From NCBI GenBank assembly GCA_963825445.1, contig CAWGTM010000020.1, positions 866,463-930,462 on the forward strand: a DNA stretch of 64,000 nt, in the 5' to 3' direction. Positions 8,673 through 19,000 of the stretch are shown piece by piece; position 1 is the stretch's first letter, and each line of letters begins with the position of its first letter. A program made the position numbers and the translations under genes. This stretch comes from Actinophytocola sp963825445 (GTDB lineage: Bacteria; Actinomycetota; Actinomycetes; Mycobacteriales; Pseudonocardiaceae). The notes under the pieces were generated by a model. The model saw nothing but the letters and a program-made list of their open reading frames with translations. It had not been told where the DNA came from and searched no databases.

Positions 8673-9415
8673 GACTCGCTATCGGGCAGTGACAGGTGGA
8701 TCATGTCCTCGGTCGGTTCGAAGCCGACCGAGGCGTAGATCCGTTGCTCCGGCACCCCGGCGGGCGTCAGGAACACGGTGTGCGCACCCTGTGCGTGCAC
8801 CGCTCCCGCCAGGAACGCCGTGATGGCCGCACCGATGCCGCGCCGCCGGTGACTCACCCGCACCGCGATGCCCGCCACCTCCGTGGTGCCGTCGGTGATC
8901 GCCTCGGCCGCCCCGCCGCCCACTGTCGCGCCGGTCGCCAGATCCCTGGCCAGCACGGCGAACCCGCCGCGTCGCAGGGACTGCCACGCCTTGTCGACCT
9001 CCTCGGGCGTGGCGGGCGGGACATCGAACGCCTCGTGCTGCGCGTCGACCAGTCCGGCCAGGTCATCGGCGGAACCCGGTACCACGAGGTCGATCCCCAC
9101 GGGATTCGGCGGCCGGTGCACGACCGGGCAGCGCATGAGCGGCACCCGGCGTTCCACCTCGTAGCCGGCGGCCAGCAGCGCCGCCTCCGCGGCAGGTGCG
9201 GTGTCGCCCAGGAACTCCAGGCGTGGCAACAGATCCCGCTCGCGGTAGGCGGCCGTCAGCGCGGCCACCTCCGCCGCGGTCGGCTCCGCGCCCTCGTCGG
9301 GGATCGCGTAGTTGAGGAACGGGTTGGTGGACTCGGAGGAGAAGGTGGCCAGGAACGGACCGACGTGCGCGGTCGACCGGCCGGAAGCCGCTGAGCGGCG
9401 CAGATAGGACTGCAA
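8666..9415 (-). CDS. GNAT-family N-acetyltransferase
   Basis: About 249 residues from a TTG at 9415, preceded by GAAAGG. The frame stays open for another 390 bp upstream, but that part lies over the oppositely oriented sialidase gene and is not conserved-looking. The C-terminal half has the GNAT acetyl-CoA loop (VSHRRRGIGAAITAFLAGAV) and the terminal VFLTPAGVPEQRIYASVGFE. The N-terminal half (ESTNPFLNYAIPDEGAEPT) looks like a substrate-selecting domain seen in two-domain GNATs. The acceptor is unknown. Confidence 0.75.
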   Translation of the reverse strand: MQSYLRRSAASGRSTAHVGPFLATFSSESTNPFLNYAIPDEGAEPTAAEVAALTAAYRERDLLPRLEFLGDTAPAAEAALLAAGYEVERRVPLMRCPVVHRPPNPVGIDLVVPGSADDLAGLVDAQHEAFDVPPATPEEVDKAWQSLRRGGFAVLARDLATGATVGGGAAEAITDGTTEVAGIAVRVSHRRRGIGAAITAFLAGAVHAQGAHTVFLTPAGVPEQRIYASVGFEPTEDMIHLSLPDSESQ

Positions 9416-9587
9416 GGTGATGCCTTTCGAGCATGGGAATGCGGACGGCTGAACCGGCGACGCGGCTAGAAGCGAGCGTCGCCCTGCCGGACGGCGATCA
9501 CAGGCATTCCTCAGTGCTCGAGAGTGGCTCGAAGTACCCCGTGAGTGTCGCATGACCGCCGTTCCCTGCCAACCACTTTCCAGGGCG

Positions 9588-9616
9588 TTGACATGGAACG
9601 GTGTTCCGTGTTTATT
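9588..9616 (+). promoter_or_regulatory. Promoter with built-in operator for the sialidase-fold operon
   Basis: A consensus -35 (TTGACA, 9588-9593) is followed after exactly 17 bp by TTTATT (9611-9616). The spacer holds a perfect 5-bp inverted repeat GGAAC-ggt-GTTCC (9595-9607), which extends to 7 of 8 bases on each side (CATGGAAC/GTTCCGTG). A repressor bound there would cover the polymerase site. Translation of the next gene begins at 9648 after a GGAGG at 9638-9642. Confidence 0.65.
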
Positions 9617-9647
9617 CCGATTTGTCCCTCGACCCCCGGAGGTGCGC

Positions 9648-10802
9648 ATGGCTACCGGAAAGCTCGCCCCGGCAATCGGATTGACCCTGGTTCTGGCGGT
9701 GGGCGGAATGCCCGCCACTGCGGAACCGGCAGGCCTGAGTCCCCAGGCCATGGTCCAGACGGTCGTCGTACCCGGCGGGCCCTGCGGCGACGCCGCGTTG
9801 GGCACCAACTGCCAGGCCTACTTCCCCGACCTGGAACGGGATCCCCACGGCGACGCGGACGACCTGCTCATGGTCTACCGCTGGTCGAGCGAACACGTGC
9901 ACCGGCCGAGCCAACTGCGGATGATGCGCAGCCGCGACGGCGGTGCCACCTGGGCGCAGGCCACCCCGTTCATCGTGGCCGACTTCGAACGCCTCGACTA
10001 CCGCGACCCGTCGCTCACCGCGCTGGCGAGCGGCCGGCTGCTGCTGTCGTACTTCGTGTCCGACGGGGACACCGGGGCGGCCATCCAGAGCCAGGTCAAG
10101 CGTCGCGACACCGACGACGCCGCGTTCTCCGCGCCCGTCCAGGTCTTCTCCAGCACGCTCCCACGTCCGGTGACGAGCGCGAAGGTCGTGGAGATGACCA
10201 ACGGGCAACTGCTGATGCCGTTGTACGGCACGCCATCGAGCGGCGGGCGGCAGCACGCGATCGTGGTGGCGAGCATCGACGGCGGCGTCACCTGGGACGG
10301 CCGGGTCACCGGACGACAGAAGACGATCGCCTCGAACGCCTCCTACAACTACCAGGAGCCGGCTATCGCCGAGGTCGCGCCGGGCCACGTCCGCGCGATC
10401 ATCCGGGTGGCCACGTCGACCGGTGTGTCGACGAACGCCGTGCAGACCGACTCGTACAACAACACCTACATGTCCACCTGGGCCACGCCGTCCTCGCTCG
10501 GCGTGATGATGCACGGCCCGGAGATCCTCACGGTGCCCGGCACGAGCTACGTCCCGTACCTGTGGGGCCAGCCGAACACGGCGAGCGGCCCGACCAACCG
10601 GCCCACCCGGATCGCCGTGCGCCGGGGCCAGGTGACCTGGCCGAACACCCCGCAGCACACGATCTACAACCCCGCCACCACCTACGACTCCAGCTATCCC
10701 GGCACGGTCGCGCTCGACAGTTCGCGGTTGGTCACGGTCGTTTACGACGAGGCCAGGCGCGCCGCCATCGCTCTGCGCTACCCGATCGCCGACGTCGACT
10801 GA
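9648..10802 (+). CDS. Secreted sialidase-fold (BNR) protein
   Basis: 384 residues with a Sec signal peptide (LAPAIGLTLVLAVGGMPATA). Two Asp-box motifs, SRDGGATW near residue 95 and SIDGGVTW near residue 210, mark a six-bladed propeller of the sialidase superfamily. An early DPSLT and the segment SYNYQEPAIAE (possible glutamate nucleophile region) fit exo-glycosidases. True sialic-acid specificity is uncertain; many such actinomycete proteins act on other glycans. It is the first gene of a two-gene operon, with the partner starting 13 bp after its stop. Confidence 0.75.
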   Translation: MATGKLAPAIGLTLVLAVGGMPATAEPAGLSPQAMVQTVVVPGGPCGDAALGTNCQAYFPDLERDPHGDADDLLMVYRWSSEHVHRPSQLRMMRSRDGGATWAQATPFIVADFERLDYRDPSLTALASGRLLLSYFVSDGDTGAAIQSQVKRRDTDDAAFSAPVQVFSSTLPRPVTSAKVVEMTNGQLLMPLYGTPSSGGRQHAIVVASIDGGVTWDGRVTGRQKTIASNASYNYQEPAIAEVAPGHVRAIIRVATSTGVSTNAVQTDSYNNTYMSTWATPSSLGVMMHGPEILTVPGTSYVPYLWGQPNTASGPTNRPTRIAVRRGQVTWPNTPQHTIYNPATTYDSSYPGTVALDSSRLVTVVYDEARRAAIALRYPIADVD

Positions 10803-10815
10803 GAAGGAGTCCCCC

Positions 10816-12963
10816 ATGCCCCGGGACCGCGGTAACCGACTCACCCACGCCTTCAGCGGACTGCTCGGCTTCATGGCCGCCGTGGTTCTGTTGTCGGCGA
10901 CCGGATCCGCGGCCCCGGGAACCTCCCCACCGGTAGCGGTGAACCCGCTGCCGGTGGGGGACGGCCCGGCGGCGAACACCACCGCCGTCCGGGTCGGTCC
11001 ACAGTGGAACGTCGTCAACTGGGGTCCCGGTCCTCGAGCGGCGGTGCCGGCCTCGTTCGCCATGGACACCGTGGTCGACGGCCGCACCGAGCAGAAGGTG
11101 TTCGTGTCCTCCCAGGCCAACGACGACGTGGCGGCCGCGGACTCGATCGTCAACATGTCCACTTCGGACGACTCGGCCATCTCGTTCCTCGAGACGAAAC
11201 GCGAGGTCCCGGTCGGTGCACTCAACATGGTTCGACTGGGCGACGGCTCACTCCTGGCGCTGGAGTTCATTCCCGAGTGGACGGACGACACCCACAGGTC
11301 GGTGGACCTGAAGGTGTGGCGCTCGAAGGACGGCGACCGCTGGAAGCTCACCACCGGACGGTTCACCCCGCCCACCGGCACCACGTTCGGCACCATGAAC
11401 CGCGGCATGCGCATCCACGGCAAGCCGATCCTGCTGGCCGACGGCACGCTCATCACGCCCGCGTACACGCACTACCAGGGACAGGCGCCGTCGAGCGTCA
11501 TCCTGCAGTCGACGGACAACGGCACCACCTGGACCCAGCGCGGCCAGTTGCCGGCCGCGCCCGGTACGAACGAGGTCGGCTGGTCGTTCACCACGGACAA
11601 CCGGCTGATCGCCGTCACCCGCAGTGTGGAGGCCCGGCCGCGGCTGGGCGTGAGCTTCTCGTCGGACCTCGGTGTCACGTGGTCGACCGTGGCTCCCCTG
11701 CTCGGCCCGGACGGCACGCAGGTGGTCGGCATCTTCCCTGGCCTTGTGTTGCAGCCCAACGGGGTGCTGCTGCTCAGCACCGGCCGGCCGGACAACCGGT
11801 TGTACGTGAGCCACGACGGCACCGGCCGCACGTGGGAGAACGAGGAGCTGGTGTTCACCAGGTTCCCGTCGGAGACCGGGAACGGCCGGTTCGACGGGTC
11901 GAGCGGCAACAGCTCGCTGGTCAGTGTGGACTCCGACCGGTCGGTGTTCATCGGTGACACCTGTGCGGTCTGGGGCTGCAAGGCCTACCACGAGCAGTAC
12001 GGCGTGTTCGCGTCGTACGTGCAGGCCACCACTCCGGGAGCCGGGCGCATCGACCTGGAGACGAAGGTCCACAGTGGATCGGTTGTCGTGCGTGGCGACT
12101 TCGCCCGAGGTGACCGGCGCTTCCCCGAGCAACGACCGGAGGGCGCGTTCGACGGCAGCTCCCGGCCCCGGTCGGCGGCCGTGTTCGCGTCGAAGATGGT
12201 GATCGAGCTGGATCGGACGTACTCGCTGAACCGGATCGGCCTGATGCTCGGATCCGGTGAGGCGCTGGACGCCACGGTGTCGGTGTCGGCGGACGGCAAG
12301 CGGTGGACGCCCGTGGTGGTGGCAGACGCCCGACGCGACCATGCCCTGCGTTACACGGACTTCGCTCCGGTGTCCGCCCGCTTCGTGCGGGTCACGGGTG
12401 CGGTACCGGTGACCGAGCTGGAGCTGTACGCGGCCGACGAGCTGACGTTCGAGAACGACCCGCTGTACGGCATCCCGCGCGGTGTCGTCGACGCTCGGAA
12501 CACCACGGTGTCCGACCAGGAGCTGAAGGGGCACGACAGCAGCGCCTCACTGCGACTGTTCGACAAGTTCACCGACGACAACGCGACGGCCACCTTCCCG
12601 GCTCCTCCGTCGGCCGACCGTCGCGTGTCGTTTCAGTGGGCGACGAACGACTTCCGGGGCCCGTTCACCTTCGAGGTCTCCCCGTGGCACTTCCGGCTGG
12701 TCCCGGGCACGGCACAAACGCTGGAGGTGTACGACGGCTCGGCCTGGACCCCGCTGGGCCGGCTCACGACGGCCGTCCCGGTGAACACGTGGGCGCCGAT
12801 CGAGGTGGCCGCGACCGCCACGACGGCCACGGTGACGATCAACGGCCAGACCTTCGAGACGGACAAGCGAACCACCGACACCTCGGGAGACGTGACGTTC
12901 ACGACCGGTGACCCGGACGCGTACGGCATGACGTTCTTCGTGGACGACCTGACCATCCACTGA
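10816..12963 (+). CDS. Secreted multidomain sialidase-fold exo-glycosidase
   Basis: 715 residues, RBS GAAGGAG at 10802-10808. Order: signal peptide (LLGFMAAVVLLSATGSAA); catalytic-type propeller at about 60-400 with four Asp boxes (SKDGDRW, STDNGTTW, SSDLGVTW, SHDGTGRTW) and RGMRIHGKPILLADG; a discoidin/F5-8C-like carbohydrate-binding module at about 430-545 (SYSLNRIGLMLGSGEALDAT..., ending VTELELYAAD); and a C-terminal lectin-like jelly roll at about 560-715 ending FFVDDLTIH. The modular layout is that of extracellular glycan-degrading enzymes. Together with the preceding gene it forms a secreted degradation pair. Confidence 0.8.
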   Translation: MPRDRGNRLTHAFSGLLGFMAAVVLLSATGSAAPGTSPPVAVNPLPVGDGPAANTTAVRVGPQWNVVNWGPGPRAAVPASFAMDTVVDGRTEQKVFVSSQANDDVAAADSIVNMSTSDDSAISFLETKREVPVGALNMVRLGDGSLLALEFIPEWTDDTHRSVDLKVWRSKDGDRWKLTTGRFTPPTGTTFGTMNRGMRIHGKPILLADGTLITPAYTHYQGQAPSSVILQSTDNGTTWTQRGQLPAAPGTNEVGWSFTTDNRLIAVTRSVEARPRLGVSFSSDLGVTWSTVAPLLGPDGTQVVGIFPGLVLQPNGVLLLSTGRPDNRLYVSHDGTGRTWENEELVFTRFPSETGNGRFDGSSGNSSLVSVDSDRSVFIGDTCAVWGCKAYHEQYGVFASYVQATTPGAGRIDLETKVHSGSVVVRGDFARGDRRFPEQRPEGAFDGSSRPRSAAVFASKMVIELDRTYSLNRIGLMLGSGEALDATVSVSADGKRWTPVVVADARRDHALRYTDFAPVSARFVRVTGAVPVTELELYAADELTFENDPLYGIPRGVVDARNTTVSDQELKGHDSSASLRLFDKFTDDNATATFPAPPSADRRVSFQWATNDFRGPFTFEVSPWHFRLVPGTAQTLEVYDGSAWTPLGRLTTAVPVNTWAPIEVAATATTATVTINGQTFETDKRTTDTSGDVTFTTGDPDAYGMTFFVDDLTIH

Positions 12964-12972
12964 CGGCCAAGG

Positions 12973-12996
12973 CCTGCCGACAAGATCACCGGCAGG
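12973..12996 (+). terminator. Stem-loop after the sialidase operon
   Basis: CCTGCCG (12973-12979) pairs perfectly with CGGCAGG (12990-12996) across a 10-nt loop, starting 10 bp after the stop codon. There is no U-tract, as is common in actinomycetes. Confidence 0.5.
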
Positions 12997-13004
12997 TCAC
13001 CCAC

Positions 13005-13155
13005 ACACCCCGAGTCCGCCATTCAGGCACGCCGAGTCCGCCACCCGGGTACGTCGAGTCAGCCATCCGCGCCGAGTTGCCAGGCACGCATGCCGAGTCG
13101 GCCACTCAGACACGTCGAGTTGGGCACTCACGCACGTCGAGTCGGTCGGTTGCTC
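13005..13155. repeat. 22-bp degenerate tandem repeat array (seven units)
   Basis: The core CGAGT recurs at 13011, 13033, 13055, 13073, 13094, 13116 and 13138, i.e. spacings 22, 22, 18, 21, 22, 22. The unit is approximately acgCCGAGTCGGCCACtCaggc. It fills most of the 360-bp gap between the sialidase operon and the jetABC-like operon; the rest of that gap (13156-13323) shows no gene. The units are adjacent with no unique spacers, so this is not a CRISPR. It resembles the CGTGAGT-type 11-bp repeats at 50.8 and 54.9 kb. Just before the next ATG, TATCGT at 13310-13315 could be a -10 box giving a leaderless transcript. Confidence 0.75.
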
Positions 13156-13323
13156 GGTCGATGTTCGGCGCCGGGCATCGTGCGAGTCCGCCGGCAACGG
13201 GGCCGCCCAGGCTGCTCGGGTCGGGTGTGGGTGATCACCCACGTACGGTCGCGCCACCCGGCCGGGTGAGTGGTCCCGGTGAGCGGCCGGGACTGTCGGT
13301 GGGCGCGGGTATCGTGCGTCCCC

Positions 13324-14865
13324 ATGTCCTCCCCTGTGCCGCCGCCCGGTGAGGAGGCGCGTCGGCTCAAGCTCTACGCCTACCTGGATGCCCGCGAGCA
13401 CCGGCGCACCTACCTCGCGATCATGCGGCTGTTCGCGTCCACGCTGCTCGCCGACCTGTCGGCAGGCGACGTCGCCGCGGCCGTCAGCGCGGCCGAGCGC
13501 CGCGGGGAGGTGCCCGAGGGCGAGTCCCGCGTCGACACGGTCATCGCCCGGCTCAAGCAACTGGTCGAGTGGGGCAACCTGGTGCCCGGGCGGCGCGAGG
13601 TGGTGGCCGCGAGCATCGCGGAGTTCCAGCACGGCAGTGTCCGCTACCAGGTCAGCAAGCTCGGCGTGCGCGTCCAGCGCGACGCCGACCAGCTCCTGCG
13701 CACGGCCGAGGGCGCCCGCGAGGTGTCCCGCGAGCTGCTGCCGGCCATCGCCGCCGGCCTCGACGAGCTGCTCGTGCGGCTGTCCAAGGCCAGCCTCGAA
13801 CACGGCCGCGACCCGTCCTCCGACGCCACCACCCGCGCCTGCGAGCGGCTGGCCGAACAGGTCACCACCCTGTTCCTGCAACACGGCGAACTGGCCGCCA
13901 CGGTCCGCGACTTCTACGCCTACCTCGGCCACGTCGTCACCCGCCACCACCTGGCCCCCGACGAGATCTCCGGCTTCCGCAACCTGCTGGTCGAGTACAT
14001 CCAGATGGTGGTGGAGGACGTCCTGCGCTACACCCCGGCCATCGCCGAGGTGCTCACCCGCCACGAGTTCGGCGGCGCCCTCAACCACCTGCTCCGGCTG
14101 CTCGCGCCCGCCGGGTCGCTGGGTGCCGACGTCGAACGGTCCCGCGGCCGGTCGCTGGCCGACTGGGCCGACCTGACCGACTGGTTCGTCGACCGGCCGG
14201 GCCGTCCGAGCCAGGTCACGGCGTTGCGCGAGGCCACCGGCCGCGCCATCGGCATGCTGCTCGCCACGGTCAAGCGCGCCACGTCCGGCGGCGGCCCCGA
14301 GCCCGGTCGCCGGTCCGAGTTGCTGCGGCTGGCCACCTGGTTCGACCAGGCCACCCCCGACCAGGCCCACGCGTTGGCCGCGGCCGCGTTCGGGCTGTAC
14401 TCGGCCCGCAACCTGCTGCCCGCCCCCGAACACGACGGCGACGACGAGCAGACCGGCTGGGCCGACGGCCCGGTGGTCGACGTAGCGGTCAACGTCCGGG
14501 GTCGCGTCCCCGGCGCGCGCGGCCGCACCTCCCGGATCCTCGACGACCCCATGGGCCGTGAGCGGCTGCTCGCGGAAGCACGCGGGGCCGACGCCCGCCA
14601 CGCGGCGGCCGTCGCGGAGCTGGCGTCGGCATCGGATCACCTGGACGAGGTCACCCTGTCGGGCGACGCCATGGGCACGCTGTGCACGTTGCTCACCGAC
14701 GCCATGGCCCAGCGCGAACGCGCGTCCGACCCGGGCGAGGCGGTCGACCCGGTCGGCGGGGTCACGCTGCGGCTGCGCCCGTTGGCCGGCGAGTCCATGA
14801 CCATCCGCAGCGCGGGCGGCGCGCTCACGTTGCAGAACACGGCTGTCGAGGTCGTGTCGTCATGA
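13324..14865 (+). CDS. jetA: JetA-like kleisin of a Wadjet type III system (TIGR02677/DUF2397)
   Basis: 513 residues. It matches the TIGR02677 family: the N-terminal RLKLYAYLDAREHRRTYLAI followed by MRLFASTLL, the central FYAYLGHVVTRHHLAPDEIS, and GALNHLLRLLAP. In Wadjet systems JetA is the MukF-like kleisin that bridges the SMC heads. It is the first gene of an operon; its TGA overlaps the ATG of jetB (ATGA). No clear RBS precedes the ATG, so translation may be leaderless. Family membership is confident; the defence role is inferred from homologous operons that restrict plasmids. Confidence 0.85.
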   Translation: MSSPVPPPGEEARRLKLYAYLDAREHRRTYLAIMRLFASTLLADLSAGDVAAAVSAAERRGEVPEGESRVDTVIARLKQLVEWGNLVPGRREVVAASIAEFQHGSVRYQVSKLGVRVQRDADQLLRTAEGAREVSRELLPAIAAGLDELLVRLSKASLEHGRDPSSDATTRACERLAEQVTTLFLQHGELAATVRDFYAYLGHVVTRHHLAPDEISGFRNLLVEYIQMVVEDVLRYTPAIAEVLTRHEFGGALNHLLRLLAPAGSLGADVERSRGRSLADWADLTDWFVDRPGRPSQVTALREATGRAIGMLLATVKRATSGGGPEPGRRSELLRLATWFDQATPDQAHALAAAAFGLYSARNLLPAPEHDGDDEQTGWADGPVVDVAVNVRGRVPGARGRTSRILDDPMGRERLLAEARGADARHAAAVAELASASDHLDEVTLSGDAMGTLCTLLTDAMAQRERASDPGEAVDPVGGVTLRLRPLAGESMTIRSAGGALTLQNTAVEVVSS

Positions 14866-16082
14866 CCGATGTTCTCGACCGGCTCGGCGAGATCGACCAG
14901 CAGGACGTGGTCCGGTGCGCCCGCGTGCTGCTGCGCCGGCCCCTGCTGCGGGCCGGCGGACCCGACGGTGAGCTGCTGCCGCTCGTCTACCGGCACCGGG
15001 CCTCCCTGACCGAGCTGTTCACCCAGGTGCTCGGCTACCGGCTGGTGGTGGAACGCCGGTTCGCCCGCCTGTACAAGACGGGACCGGGCAAGGACCCGAC
15101 CCGCGGCGAGCCCAGCCTCACCCCGCGCGGCTACGCCTACCTGGCGCTCTGCATCGCGTGCCTGTCCGGCATCGGTCCCCAGACGCTGCTGTCGCGGCTG
15201 GTCACCGACGTGCGCTCGGCGGCGACACAGGCGGGTCTCGACATCTCCGACGACCTCGGTGAACTGCGGGCCCTGGCGTCGGCGCTGCGCTACCTGGTGT
15301 CGTTGGGCGTGGTGAGCGAGACCGACGGCACGGTCACCGGGATGGTGGGCGAGACGTCGGCCGAGGCGCTGCTCACCATCGACACCACGCTGCTCGGCCA
15401 GCTGGTGGCGGGCCCGATCGGCACGGCCGGCACGGCCACCGAACTGCTGGAGCTGGCGTCGCGGCCGGGCGTGCTCGGCGTGGAGCACACGGTGCGCAGG
15501 CGGCTGGTGGAGTTCCCGGTCACGCACTACGCCGACCTGTCCGACGACGAGGCGGCGTGGCTGCGCAAGCGCGGCCGCCACGAGTCGCGGCTGCTCGAGC
15601 GGTGTTTCGGGTTGATCACCGAGACGCGGCTGGAGGGCGTGGCGGTCACCGATCCCGAGGACTACCTGACCGACATCGCGTTCCCCGGGCTGTCCACGGT
15701 GGCGCGGATCGCGTTGCTGGCGTTGCCGGAGCTGTTGTCGGGGGTGGCCGACCAGCACGGCAGGGTGGCGGTGTCGGTCGACCGGGTCAACAGGGTGTGT
15801 TTCGGGCTGATCGAGGACTTTCCGGCCGCGTGGTCCAAGCAGGTGGTGTCGAGCGGGCCGCGGCTGGTCGACGAGGTGTTGCGGCTGCTGTTCGCGCTGG
15901 GCGTGGCCCGTCCGGGCCAGGACGGAGAGTGGCTGGTCAACCCGGTGGGGCACCGCTGGCTGCCGCAGCCCGACGGCGAACCGCGCGCCACCGAAGAGGA
16001 CACCGACGAGCCGGACACCGAGGAAGCCGGCCCGCCCGGCTGGTCGCTGTTCGACGAATACGAGGGGGCAAGTCATGACTGA
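14862..16082 (+). CDS. jetB: JetB-like KITE subunit of a Wadjet type III system (TIGR02678/DUF2398)
   Basis: 406 residues. The ATG at 14862 overlaps the jetA stop by 4 bp. The family is recognised from LYKTGPGKDPTRGEPSLTPR followed by GYAYLALC, a winged-helix region around 100-160, FPVTHYADLSDDEAAWLRKR and an acidic C-terminus (EEDTDEPDTEEAGPPGWSLF). The MukE-like JetB dimer normally binds the kleisin next to the SMC heads. The gene overlaps jetC by 8 bp, which implies translational coupling and fixed stoichiometry. Confidence 0.85.
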   Translation: MTDVLDRLGEIDQQDVVRCARVLLRRPLLRAGGPDGELLPLVYRHRASLTELFTQVLGYRLVVERRFARLYKTGPGKDPTRGEPSLTPRGYAYLALCIACLSGIGPQTLLSRLVTDVRSAATQAGLDISDDLGELRALASALRYLVSLGVVSETDGTVTGMVGETSAEALLTIDTTLLGQLVAGPIGTAGTATELLELASRPGVLGVEHTVRRRLVEFPVTHYADLSDDEAAWLRKRGRHESRLLERCFGLITETRLEGVAVTDPEDYLTDIAFPGLSTVARIALLALPELLSGVADQHGRVAVSVDRVNRVCFGLIEDFPAAWSKQVVSSGPRLVDEVLRLLFALGVARPGQDGEWLVNPVGHRWLPQPDGEPRATEEDTDEPDTEEAGPPGWSLFDEYEGASHD

Positions 16083-19000
16083 GGTGGGCAGGTGGCAGCT
16101 CCATCGCGGCGGGATCGTCAACATCTGGCAGTACACGGTCGAGGTGTTCGACCTGTCCGGCGGTCGCGCGATCTTCCAGGGCACCAACGGTTCCGGCAAG
16201 TCCCGCACGCTGGAACTGTTGCTACCGCTCTGTCTCGACGGCGACCTGCACCAGATCGGGTCCAAGGGCTACGACACGGTCAGCATGCGTCGTCTCATGC
16301 TCGACGACTACTCGGGCGGCCCCAACCGCATCGGCTACGCGTGGATCGAGCTGCGTCGCGAGGTCGACGGCGCCGCGGAATTCCTGACGTCGGGCATCGG
16401 CATCAAGGCGTCGGCCAACTCGCAGCAGATCGGTGACTCGTGGCGGTTCGTCACCGAGCAGCGCATCGGGCACGACGTGGAGCTGGTGGTCGACGGCACC
16501 CCGATCGGCGCCACCCAGCTGCGCGATATCCTCGGCGCCGACTGTCTGCTCGACGAGGAACCGTTCCGCGCACGGATCGCCGAGCTGGTCTACGGTCTGC
16601 CGCCCGCGCGGTACGCCGACCTGCTGCACCTGCAGCGAACGCTACGCAACCCCGACGTCGGCCTGAAGGTCCTCGAAGGACAGTTGGAACAGATCCTGTC
16701 CGACTCGTTGCCACCACTGGATCCTGGCGTGGTCGACCAGCTGGCGCGGTCGTTCGAGGACCTCGAGTCCATTCGCGACAACATCCGCACGCTGGGCGCG
16801 GCGGACACGGCGCTGCGGGCGTTCCTCACGGGCTACGCCGGCTACGCCTACGGGTCGCTGCGCGCGGTCGGCAAGCGGGGCATCGACGCCACCACCGAGC
16901 TGGCCTCGGCCCGCCGCGAACTGCAGACGCTGGTGAACAAGCTGCGCGACGAGGAGTCCACGGCCGAGAAGGTCGAGGCGGAGGTCGCGCAGCTCACCGA
17001 GCAGGAGATCACGCTCGGCGACCGCATCGAGGACATGAAGTCCTCACCCGCCTACGACAGCGTGCGCGACCTGGCCGACCGCAAGCGCGCGGTGGGCGCG
17101 GCCCGCCACGCGGCGGTCAATGCGTTGCGGCAGCTGCGAACCCAGCGCGAGCACACCGAGCAGCTGGTCGACGCGGTCCTCACCGAGTTGGGCCGGTTCG
17201 CCGACGACACCACGAAGGCCGCCGGATTGGCGGCCACCGTGGGGGAGCGCATGCGTGAGGCGGGCCTCGACCCCCGGCTGCGGCCCACCGTGCCGCCGGC
17301 GCCGGAGTACGCGGCCCACGAGATCCACGAGACCGGCCGCACGGCGCTCGAGCCGGAGACCGAGCCGGTGGAGCTGACCCGGCGGGTCCCGCCGGCCGTC
17401 GACCTGGATGTGTTGCGGTCCGGGCTGGCCGACGCGAGCGAGCAGGCCGAGCGGGCGGTGGCCGTCCTGGTGGAACGGTGCGCGGTCACGTTGGCGCTGC
17501 GGGAACACGCGGGCGAGGTGGCGCGCGAGTCCGCGGAGGTCGAGCGGCTGTTCACCGACGCGCGGGCCGCTCAGTTGGCGGCCACCGAGGCGGCCGGGCG
17601 GCGCGGGGAAGCGGCGCAACGGCTCGACGACGCGGCCCACGGCTGGTTCGACGCCGTGTCGCGGTGGACGGCCGCGGGACCGCTGGCCGCCACGGCCGAG
17701 GCGGTGGTCGAGCTGAAGCCGCCGGCCCCGGCGCGGCTGGTGGCCGACGACACCGCCACCAGCAAGGCCACCGAGCGTGCCCACATCTGGATGCGTGGGC
17801 GGCTGCCCGACCTGCACGCGGAGGTCGACCGCACCCGGCGTGAGCTGTCCGATGTGGACTCCTCGATCGCCGAGGCGAACGAGGAGCTGTCGGCGCTGCG
17901 GTCCGGTGTGGACCCCGAACCCGCGCGATCGCCCTATGCCACGGCCGAACGCGATCCGGCCACGGGGGCGGCGTTCTACCGGCTGGTCGACTTCGCCGCG
18001 CATCTCGACGGCCCGGCCAGGGCCGGCTGCGAGGCGGCTCTGGAGGCCAGCGGTCTGCTGAACGCGTGGATCACCCGGGACGGCACGCTGCCCGACCCGT
18101 CGCGGGCCGACATCGGTGCCGTCGCCAGTGCGTCCACTGTGGATGGCCCGACGCTCGCCACCGTGCTCGTTCCCGCGGTGCCACCGGGTTCGCCCGTGCC
18201 GGCCGACGTGGTGCGCAAGCTGTTGGAGCAGGTGGCGCTGTCCTCCGGTGCCGGCCTGGTGATCGGTACGGACGGCCGCTGGCGGGCCGGGGTGCTGGCC
18301 GGTGCCATGACCAAACCGGACGCGGAGTTCGTGGGCGCCGGGGCGCGGGAGTCCGCGCGGGAGCGGCGGATCGACGAACTGGTGGCGCTCGTCGGCCACC
18401 TGTCGGGGGAGCGCGACCGGGCGTCGGCAGCGCTGTCCGTGGCTCGCGAACACGCGGCCGCCTGGGAAAGTCACATCGACGAGTTCCCGACCGACCGCGA
18501 GGTGTTGACCGCCCACGTGCGGCTGCGCACGGCGGCCGAGGCGGCGGAGGAGGCCGGCGGCAAGACGATCACGTTGCGCGACAGGCATTCCTCGGCGGCC
18601 GACCGCCACCGCGCCCGCCAGGACGCGCTGACGGCCGACGCGCGGGCGGCCGGGCTCGACGCGGGTATCGACTCCCTGGCGCTCGCCACCACCTCGGCGG
18701 CCGAGGCCCGCGACATCGCCAAGCAGTTGGTGGCCGAGCTGGGCACGCGCGCGCCCGCGGCCATCGACCGGGTGGCGGCCGCCGTGGAACGCCACGACCG
18801 CGCGGCCGGTGAGCTGTCGGAGGTGGCGGCCGGTGCCGACCGCGCCTGCCTCGACCACGCGAACGAGGCGGACAGCTACGACAAGCAGGTCCGCGACATC
18901 GGTGCGGCGGCCGAACAGCTGGAACGTGAGCTGTCGGCGGCCGAGCAGGAGCGCGCCGGTCTGCGGCAGCGGCTGCCGGAGGCACGCAAGCAGGCCACCG

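Noticed and set aside
9612..11468. Very long minus-strand open frame over the sialidase operon
   Set aside because: Antisense to two well-supported secreted proteins; composition is Arg/Val/His-rich without domain features, as expected for shadow frames in high-GC DNA.
13005..13155. Regular repeats suggesting a CRISPR array
   Set aside because: Units are adjacent with an 18-22 bp period and no unique spacers, and no cas genes are nearby.
13077..13352. Short plus-strand frame through the 22-bp repeat array
   Set aside because: Its content comes from the repeat and it overlaps the jetA start out of frame.
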